A DNA stretch of 64,000 nucleotides from RGIG4079 sp045596365 (GTDB taxonomy: Bacteria > Bacteroidota > Bacteroidia > Bacteroidales > Muribaculaceae): contig JAZOCE010000012.1 of assembly GCA_045596365.1 (NCBI GenBank), positions 48,390-112,389 on the forward strand. Direction: 5' to 3'. The notes beneath the pieces are model-generated. The model did no database searches. It saw only the letters and a list, made by a program, of their open reading frames with translations, and was not told the origin of the DNA. The translations under genes and the position numbers were made by a program. This document shows, one piece after another, positions 43,453-51,764 of this stretch (position 1 is its first letter; every line of letters begins with the position of its first letter).

Positions 43453-44031
43453 GTGGGAAAGTTTACAGAATTTAAGCTACCGTTGAAGAGCATGATCTTG
43501 GGTGTTCATGAATTTGAATATCATTTGGACAAGCAGTTTTTCAAAAACATGGAAAGCTCGGATATTCATGATGCTGATTTAAACGTGAAGCTGTCAGTAA
43601 ACCACAAAAACGATGTCTATGACATGACATTTGTTATCTCAGGAGAGATCGTTTTATTGTGTGATAGATGTCTTGATGATTTGCAATTCCCCATAGAAAG
43701 CAATTATCATATAATTGTCGAATATGGAGAAGATTATAGTGATGATTCAGACGAGTTGCTCATAATCCCTGAAAGCGATAATTATTTGAATGTCGCTTAC
43801 ATGATTTATGATACAGTATCACTCGCAATTCCCATTAAGCATGTGCATCCACAAGGACAATGCAATAAAGCAATGAGTGCCATGCTTAAAAAACATCGTG
43901 CAATAGAGGCAAATGAAGATGCGGAGATTGACGATGATTTGATTGAAGAAATTGAAGATGCTGATAATGTTGGAAATGAGTCAATCGATCCACGATGGAG
44001 TGAATTGAAAAAATTGAAAGATAATAACTAA
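43453..44031 (+). CDS. DUF177 (YceD-like) protein
   Basis: The protein has 192 residues starting with GTG at 43453; the family in Bacteroidales begins MGKF, which fits this start. A Cys pair LLCDRCLDDL near residue 76 is the family signature. YceD-type proteins are encoded just before rpmF in very many bacteria and have been implicated in 23S rRNA accumulation or processing (family knowledge). Here rpmF follows after 21 bases. The C-terminus is acidic (residues 155-185). Confidence 0.9.
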   Translation: MGKFTEFKLPLKSMILGVHEFEYHLDKQFFKNMESSDIHDADLNVKLSVNHKNDVYDMTFVISGEIVLLCDRCLDDLQFPIESNYHIIVEYGEDYSDDSDELLIIPESDNYLNVAYMIYDTVSLAIPIKHVHPQGQCNKAMSAMLKKHRAIEANEDAEIDDDLIEEIEDADNVGNESIDPRWSELKKLKDNN

Positions 44032-44052
44032 AATAAATAATATTAAAGTAAA

Positions 44053-44238
44053 ATGGCACATCCTAAACGAAAACAATCAAAAACCAGAACAGCTAAACGT
44101 AGAACTCATGATAAAGCTGCTACTCCAACATTGGCAATTTGTCCTAATTGCGGTGCATGGCACGTTTATCACACAGTTTGTGGCGAATGTGGTTACTACC
44201 GCGGTAAAGTAGCTATTGAAAAGAACGCTGCTGTTTAA
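44053..44238 (+). CDS. rpmF: 50S ribosomal protein L32
   Basis: This 61-residue ribosomal protein has the N-terminal signature MAHPKRKQSKTRTAKRRTHD. It has four cysteines as CPNC and CGEC (about residues 35-54), so it is the zinc-binding (C+) form. The DUF177 gene upstream and fabH downstream are its usual neighbours. A hairpin with a T-tail separates it from fabH. Confidence 0.97.
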   Translation: MAHPKRKQSKTRTAKRRTHDKAATPTLAICPNCGAWHVYHTVCGECGYYRGKVAIEKNAAV

Positions 44239-44262
44239 TAAAGGCTAATAGCACATTAAATA

Positions 44263-44293
44263 ATCTCCTGAAAAAACTTTAGGAGATATTTTT
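44263..44293 (+). terminator. Terminator or attenuator between rpmF and fabH
   Basis: ATCTCCT and AGGAGAT form a 7-bp stem, extended by AAA/TTT past one bulged G, followed by ATTTTTC. It ends 23 bases before the fabH ATG, so it may only attenuate readthrough. Confidence 0.6.
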
Positions 44294-44316
44294 CATTGTA
44301 TAAAATTAAGAAAAAT

Positions 44317-45300
44317 ATGCTTAACGCAAGAATAGCAGGAATAGCTTCCTACGTCCCATCAGACATTCTTGACAACGAGATGTTATCAAAAATGGTTGAT
44401 ACAAATGATGAGTGGATAACCACACGTGTAGGAATTAAAGAGCGTCGCATCTTAAAGGAGGAAGGTGTGGGGTCGTCTTATCTTGGTATACAGGCAGTTA
44501 ATAAATTGCTTGAATCAACCGGGACGAAACCTGAAGAAGTTGATTTGCTCATTTGTGCGACATCAAATCCTGACTATCGTTTTCCATCTACAGGCTCAAT
44601 AATAACACATGGTTGTGGCTTGAAATCGGCTTATTCCTATGATATTCAAGCTGCATGTGCCGGTTTCCTTGTTGCATTGCAAGATGCAACATCATATATC
44701 CGTTCAGGAATGTATAAAAAAGTTGTTGTTGTCGCAGCTGAAAAAATGTCATCAATGGTAAACTATACCGATCGCACAACATGTCCATTGTTTGGCGATG
44801 CAGCCGGAGCAATGCTTTTGGAACCTACAATGGAAAATGTAGGTATTATCGATGGCGTTTTTCATGTTGATGGACGAGGACTTGAACATTTGTTGATGAA
44901 AGCCGGAGGCTCTGTAAAGCCTGCATCGCACGAAACGGTTGATGCATCAGAGCATTATATTTTTCAAGATGGTCGCAATGTATATAAGCATGCTGTAACA
45001 AATATGCTTGAGTCATCAAAAGAGGTTGCTGGACGTAATGGGTTGACAATTAGTGATGTGGATTGGTTTGTCGCTCATCAAGCTAACCTACGTATTATTG
45101 AGGCAGTTGCAGGTCGTTCCGGGATTGACCCTTCTAAAGTTCTTGTGAATATTGAGCATTATGGCAATACAAGTGCCGCATCAATTCCATTGTGTATTGA
45201 TGAGTACAAGGATAAAATCAAAAAAGGCGATCGTCTGATATTGACAGCATTTGGTGCTGGATTTACATGGGGCGCAATGTATGTAATTTGGGATATTTAA
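44317..45300 (+). CDS. fabH: Beta-ketoacyl-ACP synthase III
   Basis: FabH starts fatty acid synthesis by condensing acyl-CoA with malonyl-ACP. The ATG at 44317 gives 327 residues; a TTG at 44296 is not needed. The catalytic Cys-His-Asn are visible as QAACAGFL, VAHQANLRI and HYGNTSAASIPL. The C-terminal GAGFTWGAM is typical. It is in the conserved DUF177-rpmF-fabH order; plsX, often between rpmF and fabH, is missing here. Confidence 0.95.
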   Translation: MLNARIAGIASYVPSDILDNEMLSKMVDTNDEWITTRVGIKERRILKEEGVGSSYLGIQAVNKLLESTGTKPEEVDLLICATSNPDYRFPSTGSIITHGCGLKSAYSYDIQAACAGFLVALQDATSYIRSGMYKKVVVVAAEKMSSMVNYTDRTTCPLFGDAAGAMLLEPTMENVGIIDGVFHVDGRGLEHLLMKAGGSVKPASHETVDASEHYIFQDGRNVYKHAVTNMLESSKEVAGRNGLTISDVDWFVAHQANLRIIEAVAGRSGIDPSKVLVNIEHYGNTSAASIPLCIDEYKDKIKKGDRLILTAFGAGFTWGAMYVIWDI

Positions 45301-45336
45301 ACGACCAAAAAAGATATAACAATGAATAACAATAAG

Positions 45337-45370
45337 TAGCATCTGTTTATTGCGGGTGCTATTTTGTTTT
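45337..45370 (+). terminator. Terminator after fabH
   Basis: TAGCATCTG and CGGGTGCTA form a 9-bp stem (two G-U pairs) around a 7-base loop, followed by TTTTGTTTTA. Confidence 0.7.
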
Positions 45371-45387
45371 ATATTACAATAATAAAC

Positions 45388-46281
45388 ATGATAGAAAATC
45401 ATAAAGCAGGGTTTGTAAATATAGTGGGAAATCCCAATGTTGGGAAATCAACTCTCATGAATGATTTGGTGGGTGAGCGTGTGAGTATTATAACAGCCAA
45501 AGCACAGACTACACGCCATCGCATAATGGGCATAGTAAATGCTCCGGAATATCAAATTGTGTTTTCTGATACTCCGGGAGTGTTATCTCCTAAATATAAA
45601 TTACAGGAGAGCATGTTGGGATATTCTGAAGGAGCACTTGTTGATGCGGATATATTGCTTTATGTAACTGATGTTATAGAGGATCCAATTAAGAATGAGG
45701 TATTCTTAAAAAAGGTGGCAAAAGAAAAAGTACCTATCTTGTTGGTAATAAATAAGATTGATTTATTGAAAGGTCAATCAGATCTTGAACAAATCGTTAT
45801 GAGGTGGAAAGAGTTATTGCCTAATGCCGAGATATATCCAACATCGGCAAAAGAGCATTTTAATGTAACTAATCTTATGTCGCGCATTGTGGAATTGCTT
45901 CCAGATTCTCCGCCATATTTTGGTAAAGATGCGTTGACTGATAAACCTGCAAGATTTTTTGTTACTGAGATTATTAGAGAAAAAATACTTTTGAATTATG
46001 ACAAGGAGGTGCCATACTCAACAGAGGTCATAGTTGAGAAGTTTGACGAAACCGATAACTCAATACACATAATGGCAGTCATATATGTAGAACGTGATAG
46101 TCAAAAGGGTATTATCATTGGCCGAGGGGGGGCAATGTTGAAACGCATAGGGGTTGATGCTCGCAAGGATATCGAGACATTCTTCGGTAAACGAGTCTTT
46201 CTTGAGATGTTTGTTAAAGTAGAGCCTAATTGGCGTAATAGAGAAAATAAACTCCGCTCATTTGGATACATCGCTGATTAA
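45388..46281 (+). CDS. era: Era GTPase
   Basis: Era, 297 residues from ATG 45388, binds 16S rRNA and matures the 30S subunit. G-domain motifs: GNPNVGKS (G1), DTPG (G3), NKID (G4) and TSAK (G5). The C-terminal KH domain contains GIIIGRGGAMLKRIG. An upstream TTG in frame (45364) lies within terminator sequence and is rejected. Its last codons contain the -33 element of the promoter for the next gene. Confidence 0.96.
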   Translation: MIENHKAGFVNIVGNPNVGKSTLMNDLVGERVSIITAKAQTTRHRIMGIVNAPEYQIVFSDTPGVLSPKYKLQESMLGYSEGALVDADILLYVTDVIEDPIKNEVFLKKVAKEKVPILLVINKIDLLKGQSDLEQIVMRWKELLPNAEIYPTSAKEHFNVTNLMSRIVELLPDSPPYFGKDALTDKPARFFVTEIIREKILLNYDKEVPYSTEVIVEKFDETDNSIHIMAVIYVERDSQKGIIIGRGGAMLKRIGVDARKDIETFFGKRVFLEMFVKVEPNWRNRENKLRSFGYIAD

Positions 46282-46319
46282 TTATATCTTTGTTACAGCC
46301 CTCAATTGAGGGCTGTAAC
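46262..46319 (+). promoter_or_regulatory. Promoter inside era 3' end with 28-bp palindrome at the start point
   Basis: TTTG at 46261-46264 (inside era), 20 bases, then TATCTTTG at 46285-46292: a full consensus promoter for the SUI1-factor gene. A perfect 28-base palindrome, 46292-46319, begins on the last base of the -7 box and covers the predicted start point. It is not followed by a T-run, so it is an operator or a 5' RNA hairpin rather than a terminator. Confidence 0.7.
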
Positions 46320-46345
46320 GCTATTATAAAACATATATTACAACC

Positions 46346-46681
46346 ATGAATAAAGGAGACTGGCAATCAAGTTTACAAGCATTTTTAAATTCCAATCCTG
46401 ATTTGCCCGAAGGTGACGAAATCGTAGAGGAGACAACAGGTCAATCAAAACAACCTTTAGATATAATTTTGGAGAAAAAAGGTCGAGCCGGAAAGATGGC
46501 TACGATTGTAACCGGATTTGTGCTTGATGATGATGCTGTTTCGGGAATCGCAAGTGCAATGAAATCACGTCTTGGAACAGGAGGCTCGTCAAGAGGAGGA
46601 GAAATTTTGATACAAGGTGATAGACGCAAAGATGTCCTTGATTTCCTTATAAAGGCAGGATATAAAGCAAGAATAATATAA
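46346..46681 (+). CDS. yciH: SUI1/eIF1-like translation factor (YciH family)
   Basis: This 111-residue protein has an SUI1 domain in its C-terminal 70 residues, with KKGRAGKMATIVTGF, LGTGGSSRGGEILIQGDRR and a last strand DFLIKAGYKARII. The family acts in translation initiation in eukaryotes; bacterial YciH is thought to influence start-site fidelity. The N-terminus (residues 1-40) is poorly conserved. The promoter lies within era and the helicase-nuclease gene starts 9 bases after its stop. Confidence 0.9.
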   Translation: MNKGDWQSSLQAFLNSNPDLPEGDEIVEETTGQSKQPLDIILEKKGRAGKMATIVTGFVLDDDAVSGIASAMKSRLGTGGSSRGGEILIQGDRRKDVLDFLIKAGYKARII

Positions 46682-46690
46682 AAGTACAAT

Positions 46691-49600
46691 ATGCTGACGG
46701 TTTATAAAGCATCGGCAGGTTCTGGTAAAACATTCACATTGACCTATGAGTATATAAAACTGCTCTTAGGGGAAAAGAATGAGAATGGTGTGTATCGATT
46801 GAATAAGATCGGTAGGGATTGTCATCGCTCAATTCTTGCCATTACATTTACCAACAAAGCAACTGCTGAGATGAAACGTCGCATTGTGCAGGAACTTGCA
46901 ATTCTTGCCGAGGTTGAATCGGTTAAATGTGGTGCAAAAAGTCCGTACGCCGAAAGGCTTATCAATGAATTTGGCTGTACCCATGAAGAATTGAAACAAA
47001 CGGCTGAAAAAGCATTGCAAGAGTTATTATTTGATTTCAATTTCTTTAATATAAGTACCATAGACTCGTTCTTTCAAAATGTATTGCGTGTGTTTGCTCG
47101 CGAAGCAGAACTTACCGGTAACTATGAGGTGGAATTGAATGACGAATATGCTATCGAGACCGGTATCAATGAAATGTTAACATCGATAAATCGATCAGGA
47201 ACTACTGATGATAGTGATGCATCAAATCAACGCCGACTCACTGATTGGCTTAAGAAATATATGCTTAATCTCATAGAAGAGGGTGGCGGATTTAATATGT
47301 TTAATCGTTCTTCAAGTTTTTATGAAGGAATTGTTGCATTTGTCAACAAGATGTGTGATGAAGAATTTAAATTAAACTCTGAAAAGATGCTCAAATATCT
47401 TGAGGATGAGTCAAAGATAATCACATTTGAACAGCAGTTGGGAAAAAAAATCGAGCAAATACAACGTGTGATTAAAGAGAAGTCGACCCGAGCAATAAAT
47501 GTGTTATATGAAGGGCTTGGACTCACTTCGGATAGATGTTGGAATAACTATGTGCGAACATTGGTTATTAAATGGGCGGAAGGAACTCCTACCGGATTAA
47601 ACAATTCTGTAATTGTGGCCTCAGAAAATAGTAATGATCGATCAAAACGATATCTAAAAAAATATTCTGCTGAAGGGATTATTCCGGAATATATTGATGC
47701 GATCTATCTTGATGCTTTAAATACAATAGTTAATGGAGTGAACCGAATAAATTTATATAAGCTGACTCGCAAAAATATTTATATTCTTGGTCTCCTTGGA
47801 AATATAGTTAAAAAGATAGACGAGTATCGTAATGATAATAATCTGATATTGTTATCAGACACCAACGATATATTACAACGCATTATAAGTGAAGAGGAAT
47901 TACCATTTATATATGAAAGAGTAGGTGTTAATTTGAAACATTTTCTCATTGATGAATTTCAAGATACTTCTCGCATGCAGTGGCTTAATCTGTCTCCGCT
48001 TGTTTCAGAGAGCCTGTCTCATGATAATGACAATCTGATTATTGGAGATGAGAAACAATGTATATATCGTTTTAGAAATTCTGATCCATCGTTGTTGAGA
48101 GAGCAAGTAGCTCAACAATTTTCTCGTAATTATCAGGAGAAGGGGAATAATATATCGGGAAATACTAATTGGCGCAGTTCGGCTGATGTTGTTAAATTTA
48201 ATAATACCATCTTTAGTGCGATTTCTGAAAGCGCAGGCCTGAAGCAACTATATGGTAATGTTACTCAGCAGGTCGCTCCTAAGCGAAAAGATCATCGTGG
48301 ATATGTGAAATTTACTGCATTGCAAGGAGATAAGAATGAGTTTGAATGCAGTTCATTGGAGTTGATGGCGCAAGAAATAAAGCGTCAATTAATGTCGGGA
48401 TATAAATCTTCAGATATTGCAATACTTGTGCGCAAAGGAGTGGAAGGGCGTCGAGTAATAGACTTTTTGCTTGAATATGTCAATGCTCATCCCGATTTCC
48501 CTACGCTGAATATTTTATCAAACGAGGCTTTGGTCGTTGGAAATTCCAATGCAGTGAGGTTAATAGTGAGTGTACTGAAATTTATAGACACCCCTGATAA
48601 GGCGTCAGATGACTATCATTTGACAAAGCGCGAAATCAGTCGCATGGTTAATCGTTATGAATATTTCATCAATACCGATAATTCTCCATCAGAGGCTTTG
48701 GTTGCTACTCTCAGATCGACAGCATCAATAGAAAGTCTTGCCGATGAAGTGATGAGTATGGAGTGTATCAGCTTGCCATCTATTGTGGAGCGGATAATCA
48801 CTCGCTATGTTCCGAAGAAAGCTCTAACAGATGAAAATATTTATATTACAGCATTTCAAGATGTTGTTGTTGACTATTGTGCTCAAGGAGCCGGGGATAT
48901 TCATTCGTTCTTGAAATGGTGGGATGCGGTAGGATATAAAACTTGTCTCACATTCCCTGATTCGATGGATGCAATTAAGGTAATGACTGTTCACAAATCC
49001 AAAGGTTTGGAATTCAGATGTGTCCACATCCCTTTTGCTTCATGGGACATGGTTGAAGGGAAGGAGATAAAATGGTATGATACAAGAGGTGTGTATAAAG
49101 GCTTTGACGAAGATATTATTCCTCCAATCATTCCGATAAAAAGTAGTAAAACGGCTCTTGTCGATACTGATTTTTATGAACAATATGAGCAAAATCGAGG
49201 AGCTGAATTTGTTGATCAGTTGAATGCTACTTATGTTGCATTTACTCGTGCAGTTGATGAACTGATCGTAAATTATAAAGTAAAAGAAAGTAACTCAAAT
49301 ACACTCAATAATATAGGAGATTTCATCGGTTTAGCAATTGAAATGGCGACACCTGAGTATTGCCATAATTGTACAACGGCTTTAGGAGAGCCTTCAATAA
49401 AGGCTGATGATGTATATGCGCCATTAAATACGAGTTTTAAAGATGGAGTATTGACAATCGGAACCCCCACAATTAAAGCAACAGAAATTGATGCTAAAAA
49501 AGAAGGTGGAGAAGAGACAATAGAGGCAATTCCTTACTATACAGCCGACCGCAATGAAATGTGGAATTTAAGTACGGTGGAAGGTTTGCAGGATTTGGAT

Positions 49601-50035
49601 AAACCACGCGATAGAGGGGTGATTCTTCATGGCATCTTGGGGGATGTACGTAATATAGATGATTTGTCAATAGTTGTGGCTCGTCATGCCTATAAATACA
49701 ATCTCTCGGCAGAGGACACTGAAGAGATAGTGACATTTTTGCGGGACGCGTTAGATGATACTCGTGTAGAGAGATGGTTTTCCGGATATAAGAAAGTTGT
49801 AAATGAACGTACAATAGTGTTGCCTTCAGGAGAAAGTTATCGCCCTGATAGGATAGTGTGGACAGCCGACGGGGCTATAGAGGTTATAGATTATAAATTT
49901 GGAAGGCCTAATCATGACCAATATGCAGTACAAGTGAGAAACTACATGAAATTGCTTGTGAAAATGGGATATGAAAATATAAAAGGTTATATTTGGTATC
50001 TGAAATCAGGTGAAATAGTAACAATTAATATATAA
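46691..50035 (+). CDS. AddA/RecB-like UvrD helicase fused to PD-(D/E)XK nuclease
   Basis: The protein has 1114 residues. Superfamily I helicase motifs: ASAGSGKT (I, residues 7-14), ITFTNKATAEM (Ia), LIDEFQDTS (II), GDEKQCIYRFR (III), NWRSS (IV), MTVHKSKGLEF (V) and YVAFTRAVDEL (VI). The C-terminal RecB-type nuclease motif is complete: LHGILGD, PDRIVW, VIDYKFG and QYAVQVRNY. This is the AddA type of double-strand-break processing enzyme. An AddB partner, usually adjacent, is absent from the window. The gene lies between yciH and a C69 dipeptidase gene with gaps of 9 and 4 bases. Confidence 0.92.
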   Translation: MLTVYKASAGSGKTFTLTYEYIKLLLGEKNENGVYRLNKIGRDCHRSILAITFTNKATAEMKRRIVQELAILAEVESVKCGAKSPYAERLINEFGCTHEELKQTAEKALQELLFDFNFFNISTIDSFFQNVLRVFAREAELTGNYEVELNDEYAIETGINEMLTSINRSGTTDDSDASNQRRLTDWLKKYMLNLIEEGGGFNMFNRSSSFYEGIVAFVNKMCDEEFKLNSEKMLKYLEDESKIITFEQQLGKKIEQIQRVIKEKSTRAINVLYEGLGLTSDRCWNNYVRTLVIKWAEGTPTGLNNSVIVASENSNDRSKRYLKKYSAEGIIPEYIDAIYLDALNTIVNGVNRINLYKLTRKNIYILGLLGNIVKKIDEYRNDNNLILLSDTNDILQRIISEEELPFIYERVGVNLKHFLIDEFQDTSRMQWLNLSPLVSESLSHDNDNLIIGDEKQCIYRFRNSDPSLLREQVAQQFSRNYQEKGNNISGNTNWRSSADVVKFNNTIFSAISESAGLKQLYGNVTQQVAPKRKDHRGYVKFTALQGDKNEFECSSLELMAQEIKRQLMSGYKSSDIAILVRKGVEGRRVIDFLLEYVNAHPDFPTLNILSNEALVVGNSNAVRLIVSVLKFIDTPDKASDDYHLTKREISRMVNRYEYFINTDNSPSEALVATLRSTASIESLADEVMSMECISLPSIVERIITRYVPKKALTDENIYITAFQDVVVDYCAQGAGDIHSFLKWWDAVGYKTCLTFPDSMDAIKVMTVHKSKGLEFRCVHIPFASWDMVEGKEIKWYDTRGVYKGFDEDIIPPIIPIKSSKTALVDTDFYEQYEQNRGAEFVDQLNATYVAFTRAVDELIVNYKVKESNSNTLNNIGDFIGLAIEMATPEYCHNCTTALGEPSIKADDVYAPLNTSFKDGVLTIGTPTIKATEIDAKKEGGEETIEAIPYYTADRNEMWNLSTVEGLQDLDKPRDRGVILHGILGDVRNIDDLSIVVARHAYKYNLSAEDTEEIVTFLRDALDDTRVERWFSGYKKVVNERTIVLPSGESYRPDRIVWTADGAIEVIDYKFGRPNHDQYAVQVRNYMKLLVKMGYENIKGYIWYLKSGEIVTINI

Positions 50036-50039
50036 GAAG

Positions 50040-51686
50040 ATGATAAAAAGATTTTTTATTGCAACATTGGCTATTTGTGGAGGGATAGCAATAGCTGATG
50101 CATGTACGAGTTTAATTGCCGGCTCAGGTGCAACGACTGATGGTAGTGTAATGATTACTTATGCTGCTGATAGTCATAACCTTTATGGCGAGTTGTATAA
50201 TCAACCTGCAGCCGATTATCCTAAGGGAGCTATGCGCAAGGTTGTAGAATGGGATACAGGTAAATATCTGGGTGAAATCCCTGAAGTGGCACACACCTAT
50301 GCAACAATAGGTAATATGAATGAACATGGACTTGCTATTGCTGAAAGCACATGGGGTGGACGTCCCGAACTTGTTGATACAACAGGTATCATTGACTATG
50401 GATCGTTGATTTATATTACATTGCAACGAGCTAAAACTGCTCGCGAAGCAATTGATGTAATGACAGGTCTTGTTGCTGATTATGGCTATGCAAGTTCTGG
50501 TGAATCATTCTCTATCGCCGATGGTAAAGAAGCGTGGATTATGGAACTTATAGGTAAAGGTGGTAAAGAAAAAGGTGCCGTGTGGGTGGCTCGTCGAGTT
50601 CCCGATGATTGTATCTCAGGTCATGCCAATCATGCTCGTATCCATCAATTCCCTCTAAACGATAAAAAGAACTGCTTGTATTCGTCAGATGTAATTGAAT
50701 TTGCTCGCAAGCAAGGATATTTTATAGGTAAAGATGAGGACTTTAGCTTCTCATTGGCTTATGCAATAACTGATTTCAGCGCATTGCGTGGATGTGATGG
50801 ACGTGTGTGGGCCTATTTTAATCGTTTTAATAATTCAATGGAGTCTTCATTGGATTGGGTTTTGAAAGGCGAAGGCGAGCCTATGCCATTGTGGGTAAAA
50901 CCCGACAAAAAAATTTCAGTAAGAGAAATGCAATGGATGATGCGCGATCATTTTGAAGATACACCAATGGATATGACAAAAGATATAGGATCCGGCGCTT
51001 ATGATGTTCCTTATCGTTGGCGTCCGTTGACTTATAAAGTTGATGGTGTTGAGTATTCACATGAACGTGCTATTGCAACTCAGCAAACAGGCTTCTCATT
51101 TGTTGCTCAGTTGCGCGATAATGTTCCTGCATCAATGAAAGGTGTATTGTGGTTTGGCGTTGATGATGCTAACACTTGTGTATATGTTCCGGTTTATTGT
51201 TGTGTAACAGAGCCTCCTCATTGTTATGCTCATGGCAATGGCGATATGTATCATATTTCATGGGATGCTGCTTTTTGGGCTCATAACTATGTGGCAAATC
51301 AAGCCTACAATCGTTATTCTCAAATGATTCCCGATATTCGTCGCGTGCAAAATGGATTGGAAGATAATATAGCTGAAGCTGTTGCTGAAGCTGAAACGAA
51401 AGCACAGTCAATGAATGATGCTGATGCGCGCAAGATGTTTGTTGAATTAACTAATCATTGGGCTGAAAAATCAACCAAAGAGTTTAAAGCGTTAGGCGAT
51501 TATCTGCTTGTAAAATATCTTGATGGCAATGTTAAGAGAGAGAAAGATGGCAAATTTGAATATACTCCCGATGGAGTTCCTGCTTATCCATCGTTCCCCG
51601 GATATGATGAACGTTATTATCGCACAATCGTCAAAGATGCCGGCGATCGCCTTCGTGTCATTGAACCTGCTATCAACAAAAGATAA
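50040..51686 (+). CDS. Peptidase C69 family dipeptidase (PepD-like)
   Basis: This 548-residue N-terminal-nucleophile hydrolase has a signal peptide (1-21) ending ADA, followed directly by C22 in CTSLIAGSGATTDGS. In the C69 family the catalytic Cys becomes the N-terminus on maturation, so signal-peptide cleavage would expose the nucleophile directly. The context ADAC is not a good lipobox, so lipidation is unlikely. Other family stretches: TYATIGNMNEHGLAIAEST and SFSIADGKEAWIMEL. It probably cleaves dipeptides in the periplasm. It is 4 bases after the helicase-nuclease gene and followed by a strong terminator. Confidence 0.92.
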   Translation: MIKRFFIATLAICGGIAIADACTSLIAGSGATTDGSVMITYAADSHNLYGELYNQPAADYPKGAMRKVVEWDTGKYLGEIPEVAHTYATIGNMNEHGLAIAESTWGGRPELVDTTGIIDYGSLIYITLQRAKTAREAIDVMTGLVADYGYASSGESFSIADGKEAWIMELIGKGGKEKGAVWVARRVPDDCISGHANHARIHQFPLNDKKNCLYSSDVIEFARKQGYFIGKDEDFSFSLAYAITDFSALRGCDGRVWAYFNRFNNSMESSLDWVLKGEGEPMPLWVKPDKKISVREMQWMMRDHFEDTPMDMTKDIGSGAYDVPYRWRPLTYKVDGVEYSHERAIATQQTGFSFVAQLRDNVPASMKGVLWFGVDDANTCVYVPVYCCVTEPPHCYAHGNGDMYHISWDAAFWAHNYVANQAYNRYSQMIPDIRRVQNGLEDNIAEAVAEAETKAQSMNDADARKMFVELTNHWAEKSTKEFKALGDYLLVKYLDGNVKREKDGKFEYTPDGVPAYPSFPGYDERYYRTIVKDAGDRLRVIEPAINKR

Positions 51687-51707
51687 TACGACAGATTAAT
51701 AGATGCA

Positions 51708-51743
51708 AACGAGGTCGTACCTTTTGGGTACGACCTCGTTTTA
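51708..51743 (+). terminator. Terminator between convergent dipeptidase and POT genes
   Basis: AACGAGGTCGTACC and GGTACGACCTCGTT form a perfect 14-bp stem with a 5-base loop, followed by TTATATT. It probably also works weakly for the minus-strand POT gene. Confidence 0.85.
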
Positions 51744-51764
51744 TATTAATAAGTTTATTGGGTT

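Noticed and set aside
46292..46319. Perfect palindrome after era as a rho-independent terminator
   Set aside because: There is no T-run on either side and it overlaps a consensus promoter, so an operator or 5' hairpin fits better.
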